From the NCBI RefSeq assembly GCF_000003605.2, contig NW_003121915.1, positions 219,042-266,019 of the forward strand: a stretch of 46,978 nucleotides of DNA. The letters run 5' to 3'. This stretch comes from Saccoglossus kowalevskii. Taxonomy: Eukaryota; Hemichordata; Enteropneusta; Harrimaniidae. Position numbers and translations under genes: made by a program. The notes beneath the pieces are model-generated. The model was not told the DNA's origin. It saw only the letters and a list, made by a program, of their open reading frames with translations, and searched no databases. Positions within the stretch are counted from its first letter, which is position 1, and each line of letters opens with the position of its first letter. Below, in pieces: positions 23,640 through 34,170 of this stretch.

Positions 23640-26200
23640 CAAATCAACGCATATAACGATTTATTCGCGCTAATGTATTGCATTGTGGCCAAGTTGTATA
23701 TATTTTCACAGTCCTTACATAAATACACCTATAGATTGGACGTGCATCTCGAGTAATACTTTGATTTTGCATAAACCCATGACTGACAGTCATTTTGGGC
23801 ACTTTTAACAATTACTTGGAAATTACGATGAAATCTCACCTAACTTGTATATATTCATGGTTATGTATGGCCAAAATAAATACCGCACCTGATTGTCGAA
23901 AAGAAATATTTCGCGGGGGGAGAACTATCACGCTTGATGTACCACGCTTGAGTGTCATTTATATCTGTCGGCCATCTTTACTTTATCTTACACCAAGAGC
24001 CGCGGTTAAGCTAGTTGCTATGCGAATGACTAGAATAATTTTGGAAATCCCAAAATGGCTCAAACAAATACCATGTATATCTTGATAAACCGACAACAAA
24101 CTTTACATGACAGTGGAATAAATTCGAAATGAGAGAATCAAGACATGAAAAGTATGACAAGAAATAAATCGTATAATAATAATATTAATAAATAATAATA
24201 TTTGATAACACCTTCGATGTCGCAAAAACAAATTCAACCAACTGCAAAACACTTATGTAATTCATGATTCATTTGCAGCATCATTTTCGCTCAACACAGC
24301 TTTCTTCTTCTGTAGTCGTATTAACAACATATATTAACGTGTCGTTAGGCTAAATAACAAATGCTCAGTAACATATATTCTTCTAATCTCTCATGTACAC
24401 ATTGTACAGTATGTGAACTGATCTCTAACAAGAATGTATAATATAAATGTATATAACAAGAGCGATATTCAACGTTACATACACATCTAGAAATACCCGT
24501 GAGTCAGAAGTACCATTCATCACAGGTTGTTTCTGTTTCTACTAACTCCTTCTCCTACGCACATTGAATCTTCTCACTTCATTTTGTGGGGCCATTGTCT
24601 ATAATTACGGTTGAGTAACGCGCGCATGAAACACTTCTTAAATAAGATCTTCGTCTTACATATTTCCTCCTGGATGTCATGGCAGTTCTAGGGTGGCACG
24701 TCGGTGAGAAATGCAGTGATCGTGAGATATGCTCCAACAACATGAAACTACCGCATCCAGAGGACAATCAAGCAGATCGCAATAACTGCTGGGAGTAACA
24801 TACACAATCAGGCTGTGATTGCGAACAACTGTGACGTAATTTGTTTAGATATTGCTTAGTGTGGTATCTGGTGTCGTAGTCAGCTTGTTATCTTTTCCTA
24901 ATTTTCAGTTTTGGTTTCTCGCTTCAAAACAAAATTATACGATATTGAATGTTCTTACATAGTCAAGGGTACTTCTTTATATCATGAATAATGTTACCAT
25001 GGAGACGAGCAAGACACCCTTTTCAGTCAAAATTCCTATTGTCTGTACACAAGAGGAACACGTTTATCTAGTATATAATTGGTAAGGTATATATAACCAA
25101 AGGGATTTAAAATTATTCCAGGCTTCATATATTCGTTTCTTTAATAAATGAAGCCATGAATAGTTTAAGATACCCAATGCCATTCCTCAGTATTCATTGT
25201 AAATCGAGTCAGAGGAATTATTCCTCTTAGTCAGAAAGATAAAAAAGGAATAAATCGAACAGCCATCTGATGTCATCATTATTTGCACAAAGGTTGGACG
25301 CGGTCACAATTTATGGAACCTGTTCAGGTAATGTTATCTTTAACACACTTTGTTATTTCAAGTGTCGCATTCATTTTGCTTGAAAATATCTAATGTGTAG
25401 TTATATTCATAGGAATATTATGTCACATGCGATAGTAAGGTATGAATACAAATGGTGACACTAATATAGATTTATATTTTAAAATAATACATCTGTATCA
25501 GTCGTTTCTCATATTGTGTATTTAATGCAATTATATATTTAATGTCAGTTGGCGTATTTGGTTTTGTAATTCTTGCTCCCTATCTAAGTCGTTTTTTAGA
25601 ATGTATTATAATAATTGATTGAAAAGTAATTCATGCATCTTTATTTAGAATTTACATGAATGTCTCATGCACACTAGAAGCAAATATGTTTTAAATATCA
25701 GAACTACTAGATGTAATAATAACAATATATGTCTCGTCAATGCAGTGACCATTTAAAATGGTGAAACAAATGTCTGTAAATGTTGTTAGTGAGGATGTTA
25801 CTGTAGCTGAAAACATAGTGAACTGTTATTAAAATGACAGTATATATTTTTACAGTTTGATTGAAACTGTGTTTTTAGTAACAGCAAGAAAGCACATCAG
25901 TTCTCGTTATTGGTAACAGCAGACCGGAGCTTTGTAAATATACTACATTTTCACATTTCTAATAGACACGCGTAAACGCTGGTTATTGGAATAATTACCT
26001 TAGTTTAGTTGCTTTATTACGGAAAGCTAATGTTTCTGTACTTTTGAAAATACAACCTCACATATCATTTTGTGACAGTCTCTATAAGACTGTAATGTAT
26101 ATTCCAAGACTATTTATGTCAGGTTCCCACAAGACCGTAAAACAAAATTATGACTGACATTCTGTATCAGCTTAAATATATTTATTGATACAAGAATTAA
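23640..26200. other. Intergenic, nothing recognised
   Basis: AT-rich sequence upstream of VWD gene 2. The 96-codon frame at 23795-24085 has no supporting context. Confidence 0.5.
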
Positions 26201-26245
26201 CACATTCACATGTTTTGCGCAGCTGTTACAGTAATTATTGTCACC

Positions 26246-26262
26246 GAGTGCAATATAACGAG
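26246..26262 (+). promoter_or_regulatory. Candidate core promoter block, VWD gene 2
   Basis: gagtgcaatataacgag, 105 bp before the ATG, is the counterpart of the conserved block upstream of VWD gene 1. Conservation of non-coding sequence between the paralogs supports a shared promoter or 5' UTR element, although recent duplication alone could also explain it. Confidence 0.35.
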
Positions 26263-26350
26263 TATACCCATGCAATTTGCAGTATCACCCTTTCGAAAGT
26301 ACGTGCTTCTGGTAATATCCCAGACATTGCAAGATTTTCTTCTAATCAAG

Positions 26351-29300
26351 ATGTTGTTTCGAAGCTTTTTAGCAGTTCTAGCTTTTGCACTACTCTATAG
26401 TTTCGCAACAGCCTATGTCAAGGTAAGTATATATAAGTAAGTATAGTAAGTCTATTTTAAAGCATTTTATTGTAAAGCCAGTATAATGCGTAGCTGAGTA
26501 CTGAACATAGGTAATGTGATTACAAACTAGTTGGTTTATTTCAGAACACATTGAAATGATTAATATTGTATTCAGTGCATCTTTTGTTATTTTGTTATTT
26601 TTATATACGTATAGACTTAGCAGTTTTGTATGTGTCTTTTGTAATTACTTTTATGGATGCAAAGGTAAGTACGGGGTAATTGTTACAGAAATATTGTTGA
26701 AGTTAAAGTTAAATTACTTTAATAAAATTACATAGATTTATGTATAAGTAAGCTTATATTTATGAATCCTCTCGTTTCTTTTGTATTATATACAATTACA
26801 ATGTTATGTAATTACAATGAGTATTCCTTGAGGCCGGGGGCCTACAGTATTATGAATAAATTTATTATTATTATATACACACAGGCAGAAAATGAACTCA
26901 CGGCGCAGAAGTCCCATCAAGTAGAAAAACGAGCAGGTTAGTTAATGAGTCAGTTTAGAACAGATATGTCAAACATATTTTATTAAAATGATAATTAACG
27001 CTTGTGTGGATGTCTAATAGCAATTTTGGGAATAGTAGAAGTAATTTAAAGTCGGAATTAGTATATAAATCTATATTGAGATATTCTGTTGCGTAGATAC
27101 AAAACAATATGTACTAAATAATATACACAAGTTTCAACTGAAAAAAAATATGAATCATTACTTTGTTCTACTATTTCCAAAACCAGGATTTTATAAATAA
27201 TTTATGAATACAGTTAAATTCGAGTCAAAGTATATATACATACTGAATTTGAAACATCGAAAAAACCCAAAGAAGAATGAATTACCACACCCAAATTGGG
27301 GTATACATCGATTATTAAAAACGTTACAAAACATACAACATTGTGTCATTACTGTATTAGTTTGATGACCCCCATTTTCGACATGGCAATATCCTTATAT
27401 CAATCTATAGATATAATGATTTATATCGTTATCACAATTACACACTATATATCATATTCTAACTTAATCGTTTTGACATTCAATAATGCAATGAAGTTTT
27501 TTCTTTAGACCAAGCAATGAGTTATTCTAATACTATATTATCTGTTGCAGGTTATACCTTCCATTGTGTGCCTGAATGGTTACAATGCACTGCCGTGCAA
27601 GTTGTCATCCGGATACTAGTATTTATTGTGACTGACACGGGCGCACCGTTGGAAACAGATCTTGTAATATCTACTGAAATCGAATCAGAGAGTAATCCTG
27701 GCGTAGTTCTATGGTCTGGAGAGTTGACGCTGCACGCTGGAAGCTTTTTTGAGTCTAGTCAAACAATCTACCTTCCGGGCAATGCCAACACCTTGTTTGG
27801 AATAATCTATACAGATCCATTCTCATTAATTTTGAACCATGAATTACTTGGAAGATGTAAGTCAGTATGCTCATCTATTTATTACCAGGTTTTTACATAA
27901 ATTTATAATTATTTGCTGTTTTGGCTAACCTATGTATAGCGCTGGTAGCCATTCCGTGCATCACTCTTAGTCATTTAAGATGTCTTTATGGATTCGTAAA
28001 AAACACACGGAACAGAGCGCTCTAAAGTTAGGTATGCACATTTTTTTGTCTGCGCGTGATATTGGCACAAATATATAACTCCGATTGGCATACTAGTATA
28101 ATGCCGCCGTCTCGGCTTCCCCGGCTACAGTCAGCTGTTTCAATGTACGAGGTCATGATGGTCCAGATTACCGATAATCAAAGCTTTATTTGCTGTTGTC
28201 AGAACTTTACAAATATTTCACTGATCATGATTCATATACACCCCGACTGAACAGGTAGAATGTCATGGAGAAAGCTAACACGCAAAACCATAAATACTAA
28301 TTTTTTATACCAGAACTGAAAAATAACACACAAATACGAACGAACAGTAAATATTCAATGAAAACAATCAAAATTCCTCTATTGTCGTCGTCGTAAATTA
28401 CGAAAAGTCTCTTTCGTTTTGTTATTGCAGAGGTTACGGTAAGTGTTGATAACTGCGCATCATTGACAGTGTCAGTACAATTACGTCGGATATATTTGCC
28501 CCCGCTACGACTCATAAATGAATGTAATGAATTCTTAATAAATTACTCGTTCAGGGGCGGATCTAGGATTCTGAATAGTGGGGCCAATAAGTTGGCCGAA
28601 GGCCTAGTTAGCGAGCGCCGATGACGCGAAGCCCATGCCCTGGGGGGGGGGGGGGTGTTAAAAATAGGGGGGGGGGCCTCGGCCCCTTTAAATCCGCCCC
28701 TGTCGTTGGTCGACTTTACATCTTTTTTATTCGTGATAGAACCAAGATGTGATGACGGTGGCTTCATTGCGGCCCTCGCATGTTATCATGTCCGAAATTT
28801 GTTTTTGTTGCTTATTTCATGCAGTGATGTAGCCATTGCGGCTAGTTTTGCTTGAGCTGAAGGGAAAACTGAGTGTAGTAATGCTGTAACATTGTTTATG
28901 GGCGTTATGATTCGTCCCCCCCCCCGTTAATTTCAGCTCTTTAAGATCCGGTCAGGATCCTGTGAACACTAAGAGCCTGTTTTCTTGAACCACAATTCGC
29001 CCTCGGACTACCTTGAACTGTAGATTTGGATATAGAAGGGGGGCCAGCTGTTTTTAAGTGTCTACCCTGCTACATCTTGCCATTGACCAGGTGTGTTTCA
29101 GGATTTGGGGGTAGTGCGAATAGCTTTGGCGGAAAAGCCCAATGAATGTTCACTCGTCCCGAGCGCGTTTTATTGTCCCACTCGATGTATTGAATGTGTT
29201 GTTTTCTCGCTTCATGTTTGTTTGAGTTCGCATCTCATCTAATGGTGTTCATCACATCCACTTATATCCCCAAAAGACTGTTTAATGCTTTAAATTAAGT

Positions 29301-32300
29301 AGAGCCCTGTATTGAATTACCCACTGTCACGCCACTTATTTCTGTCCGTCTCGCTTAGTGCATCTGATTTATTCGGCTCGTTTCCCTTGCCTTGTTTTTT
29401 AGATCCGTTCGCTTTGGAGCTAGCCATACAATTGCGAGAACGGCTGTGGGTTTCTTGCTATCGAATGCATATAACGACTGCTCTTGCTTGGGTGTCTTTC
29501 AATGCATTTCCGGATGTTGAAAACGTGTCTGGCTCGTATTGTTATCCATCACACTTTCGTATTATGACAGAACCCCAGACCCCCCTCGTGGCTTTCGTTG
29601 CGTATGGAAGTTATTTTCGCGAGTGATGCGATATATCCTGCGGCCGTACTTTTTCGAGCGAAGCGATTGAAAGTACAGCAGAATACACCGCATATGGCGT
29701 GTGGAAACAAAGATTTTGATTTCCTACACAAATCAAAATAAACTACAGTACATATGTAATAATGTCTTGTGTAATTGTATTGTAATAAAATGCTAATGCA
29801 AGTAGAAGTCAGGTCAACTTCTGGTATTTAAAAACACTGACGTAGCTCATTTCTGTTTTCGAACCATTGTTAAATTCTTTGTACGACATACTTATTCTTT
29901 TTTTTTTGATGTTCTACTTGTTCTGTTCAACTAGAAATATATTGATTACTTCTTCAGTAACGTCGTCGTCTTCGTCGTGATGTTGTGTTGTTGTAGTCGG
30001 TAGTTGAGTTACGGTATTTGTAGACGGTAGTTCTCTCATCTCATCGGATAACGTAACGAGTTTCCTCCTCTCCTGTCACATCAATTGTGTAATACAATTT
30101 AGAATTAAAATGCTGTAACTATTGCAGAGAGACCAAACCGTAATGCTTGTCATCCTCGTTTAATTTTCGTGATTTTTATTTCGACTAAATACAGAAACAA
30201 CCAAAATTTGTAGTACACAGAAATTTCACGAAAGCATACTATCTTCCGCGGTAAAATTTGTCAGACGAAAATTAAATTCCAGCTTGAACAAATATAATGT
30301 AAACGATATTTCGTGATGCATAATCATTGACATAACTCCAATGTTAGTTTTATTGTAAGGATAACATTTCGGGGGTTATTTTTTGTTATGCTCCGTGATT
30401 ATTTAGTCTGTAATTTCATTTATCAGGTGACGAGGTGATGAGGTCAAGGGTCAAGCAATAGCAATAACGTAAATAATTGTATTGCTCTGTGTCACTGGTT
30501 ACTGAGCAAGGCGTATAATAATTGTTGATATATCCATACTGTGCAATAACAATCCAGGCAATCTGATTGGTCAAAATCAACCTTTCCTATCACAAAAAAT
30601 ACGCCAATATCCTATGATGTTAATCATTTTACACAATATTTCTTGAACTATTATTGAGAGGTATAATTAGTCTCCGTTCGGACGAAGTTCGAAAACGGAG
30701 ACTTATAAATCGGTCTCCGTTCGTTCGTTCGTCTGTGCGTCCGTCCGTCTGGAGTCATATTTAGAATTCTTCTGACCGATTCCGTTTATTCTTTGTATGT
30801 GTCTAGTACTTTATGTGGGACATATGCACATTCAGTGGTTTAGCAATTTGATTCAAAATGGCCGAATGACAGCCATCTTGTTTTTTAAAAATAATGTACT
30901 TTGGACATGTTTGTCAGTTTTCATTCAAACTTGGTACTTGTTAGGATACGTGTCCATGACAATTTCTTTCGCAATTGGATCAAAGATGGCCGACTGGCAG
31001 GTATCTTGTTTTTTTAACGCTGTATCTTGGACATGCTTTGTCCGTTTTCAGTCACATTTGGCACATATTTTATAAATGGTAGGATACATGTCCATGACAA
31101 TTTGTTTCAAAATTGGATTGACAGCCATCTGACTTTTTGTCCTTACTACTATATTTTCAAGATTTATGTACCATTTTCATTCGTATTAGGCACATAAATC
31201 ATACGTGTCAGTTTGCTTCATAATCAGACCAAAGATGGCCGAATAGCGGCTGTTTTTATTTTTGGCCATATTACCATATCTCTGTCACCCATGTATCATT
31301 TTCATTGATATTTGGCAAAATAGATACATGTACATGTCAGTTCAATTTGCAATTTGATCAAATATGGCCGACTGGCGGCTATCGTATTTGCTTAAAATGT
31401 GATAAATTGAACATGCATAGACATTTTTGAATCAGGCCTATGCTTAGCTTAATGTTGGTGTCTTTTTTGACATGCCAGTTATTCTAACTTACGCATTAAC
31501 TCTGATTACCATTCACCCTCAGGGGTGATTCACATGCTACTGTTTGATTCGCCAATTACATGTCTCATTGCATTTTGTCACAGGAAGCAAGCGCCTTTCG
31601 CCTCTCAGATATGGTTATGGGGATATGGACGTTTTACACTAATAAACTGATGAACTATCCCTCCTGTGGGGGAGTTCTTTTAATGTTATGATATAGACGG
31701 GAAAGTGTAATCCACAGATAGATCACATCCTCTGCCATGTGAATTTAAATTAGAGGCATGGCAAACGTTAAATTGTATTCAATGCATTATTTTGAACTGA
31801 TATTTATTAAAACTGCAAATTTGAGGACACTGCCTTCACCATATTATACAAGAGGGCGCTTGACTTGTATAAAGGGTCAATTAGCCACTTTAGTCCAGAA
31901 CTAACAATACAATTACAAAGAGTTGCAATTGCTGTATTCCCTATCCCAGAATCTCAAATTCATTACACATATGTTAACATTGTAAGCCCCATGTAAAGAT
32001 TTATTGTAGGGCACCACAAGCAAACAAGCAATCATATTCATGAGATGTATGGTAATGTAATATTAGTGCCTCATTCCGTTCATCAGACTTGCATTTTCTT
32101 AAACATACTTTAAGCAATTTTAGCAAGTGCAATAACATAGACATGCACCTCAATTTGTTTTAATTTCATGTGATCTATGTTTTTCTTTGGTATGTCTTAA
32201 ACCGGAGGGGTTGTCACGCAACACGTGTTCGAATCTGTTGTATTTGCCACTTGGGACTCAAGTTTCAAGGACACGCTCGCGACAACCCCTCTGCTGTAAT

Positions 32301-34170
32301 ATGACGAGCACAAAAAGAACTTTCAAACATTTAACGGGGATTATTCTTGTATTTTGAAATCTCCCAACCCGAACTTCTTCGAGCACAGAAATGTGCATCT
32401 CCATATGTCCTGTGGTAGTCATGGAATTGACACCAACATTAACACTTATGTTTCCAACATTCTCTCAGAAGAGTAAATATTGCAATGACCCTAGAAATAT
32501 AATTGTCATTCGTAATATGGTAAACTAAAGGTTCACCGTAGTTCGTAAACAGCGATATTTTGTGCATTTTAACCGGAACGCTCTACGATGTATTGAATAC
32601 AGGCAGACAAATTACTTTCACTTCCTGAGTTTTCGTCCTTAGAAGCTGCAACATGGATTTCAGGGATATACATATGTTTTTTTTTCACCGTTTATTTTCA
32701 CATTCTTTTGAAATACAGTGCCGAATTACTTTTCTTTTTTCTTTTCAGGCGGTCAAGGCAGCGGGGACCCACATATGGTGACATTTGATGGCCATAAATT
32801 TGACTTCAATGGACACTGTTCATATGTGCTAACACAGGAATGCGACAAGGACGCCCCGTCTTTTCAAGTCACCGCTGATTTCCGAGGTAGAAATCCTAGC
32901 ACACCATATGAACCACCAACGAGGATGGTAGCGTTCAATATAACTAACTATGGAACACAAGTGATTCGTATAAATGAAGACAATTCTGTATTGGTGAGTT
33001 TAACATATTCACAGACTAAATCAACACCAGTTTCACCTGCATTGTAAATATTTGTGTTCCTTCTTTCACTGCTTTATTATATAACTCAATGAAACGATCA
33101 TAATAATGACACAAACTACAATTCATACACATTCATGAGGTTCAAATCGAACACTTCTGTTAAAAATATGAGCACATCCTGTGCCAATTAATTCCTATGT
33201 CGTATTTGGGAAATAGTACGTTATATACAGTATATACAGTTTTAAAATCATGCATAATTCGGTTACTGGATAACATTTCCTGTTCACATTAATGTAATCC
33301 TTAGTTGATCAGGTCAATGTAAACGTACATGAGGCTGAAATATTTTGGAAGTATGTGTATGATTGTGCTTGTTTGTCATTGTATCGTACACATCAAGTAT
33401 GGCACAATGACACACAAACATTGATATAAAGCATATTACTAGTTTTGATAACTGGCACGATTGCTGTTTTCTTTACAGATAAAGGGAAAGGCCTTTACTA
33501 CTCATAGCGCTCGCATTGGTGACAATGAAGGATTCGTATCGCGCAGTGGTAGTAACGTGACAATATATTTGACTCAGCCTTCTGTATCGCTAAACTGGAA
33601 TAGACGTCTACACGGCATAACTATTGGGTTGGAAAATGTAGACCTGTTTAGCAACGTGTGTGGGATGCTTGGCAACGCTGATGGTGACCCAAACAACGAC
33701 TTTGTCATGCCCGATGGTAAGAGCACATCAGACGTTGTTGAGTTTGGTAATAGCTGGGCAGTTGGGGGAAGGTAAGCACAGGCGTTATTACGGTTAACCA
33801 AATAAAACAACACAATGACAATAATTTCCAACCAACTATCATAAACGGTCTATGCAACCGTTGGGATAGATACCTTAACCCTGAACTTAATAACCGATGA
33901 ATTTGGATGATTGTTGCCAATTTTGTTCTATGTGCCATTGCATTCTTGTTAGTTGATACAGCCTTAAACAATATAAAACACCTGAGAGAAAACGCTGGAA
34001 TAAATACAGAATCATAATTTTTCAAATTACCTTTTCATTTCATTAGAACCAGCATTCGAATGAACTACTAGTCAATTTGCACATGTTTCGTACGGGGAAC
34101 CGGTTGTATTTTAAAGCGCCTTAGAACAATAAACTAAAGTTATTTTCCATTCCTTTTCAGCTGTCCATAG
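26351..34170 (+). CDS. Secreted single-VWD-domain protein, paralog 2 (325 aa, 6 coding exons)
   Basis: Exons 26351-26422, 26885-26936, 27551-27856, 32749-32993, 33479-33771, 34161-34170; 978 nt, all phases equal to paralog 1 and exons 1, 4, 5 and 6 identical in length. Signal peptide 1-24 (FLAVLAFALLYSFATA), propeptide with dibasic KR at 39-40. The N-terminal domain spans residues 42-143 with C-x6-C (47-54) and VLWSGELTLHAG. The VWD domain starts at C144: GSGDPHMVTFDG, FNGHCSYV, FNITNYG, SGSNVTIYL, NVCGMLGNADGDPNNDF, FGNSW, tail SCP. VWD exons are about 82% identical in protein to paralog 1; the N-terminal domain only about one third. Intron 3 is 4.9 kb (183 bp in paralog 1) because of mobile-element sequence. 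No lesions, so the gene looks functional. Role unknown. Confidence 0.87.
28552..28702. mobile_element. 151-bp MITE with CAGGGGCGGA ends and 5-bp flanking repeat
   Basis: The left end CAGGGGCGGATCTA and the reverse complement of the right end CAGGGGCGGATTTA differ at one of 14 positions. TCGTT flanks both sides (28547-28551 and 28703-28707), a likely target-site duplication. The interior has two long G runs. CAG-type ends are typical of hAT-like and related elements, though a 5-bp duplication is shorter than the 8 bp of hAT. It lies in intron 3 of VWD gene 2. Confidence 0.8.
28720..29740. repeat. Locally GC-richer block in VWD gene 2 intron 3, unclassified
   Basis: About 1 kb clearly richer in G/C than its flanks, with a 104-codon frame (29312-29626, +) and a 60-codon frame (29549-29731, -). 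Neither resembles a protein I know and neither has matching splice sites. The abrupt composition change suggests inserted repeat sequence. Confidence 0.3.
30669..32342 (+). mobile_element. Interspersed hairpin-ended element, copy 2 (~1.7 kb)
   Basis: Starts with the same 35-nt hairpin as copy 1 (30669-30703: AGTCTCCGTT ... AACGGAGACT, perfectly paired outer arms). It continues with ccgtccgtct-rich sequence and five diverged ~130-bp units with AAGATGGCCGACTGGC-like cores. The same right-hand segment as copy 1 (cacttgggactcaagtttc...) follows at 32222-32342, ending AACGGGGATT. Same orientation and order as copy 1, with extra internal sequence at about 31440-32200. It lies in intron 3 of VWD gene 2. 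Confidence 0.6.
32197..32299. mobile_element. Possible small inverted-repeat unit within element copy 2
   Basis: TTAAACCGGAGGGGTTGTCACG (left) and the reverse complement of the right end (TTACAGCAGAGGGGTTGTCG) share about three quarters of positions. The GGAGGGGTTGTCAC core recalls the ends of the TTAA element at 7884. Copy 1 of the larger element lacks the left arm. Confidence 0.3.

Noticed and set aside
28543-28855. Open frames overlapping the 151-bp MITE
   Set aside because: Low-complexity G/C runs and inverted ends of the MITE explain them.
29312-29626. 104-codon open frame in VWD gene 2 intron 3
   Set aside because: No recognisable domain, no splice support, and a composition shift that suggests repeat origin.
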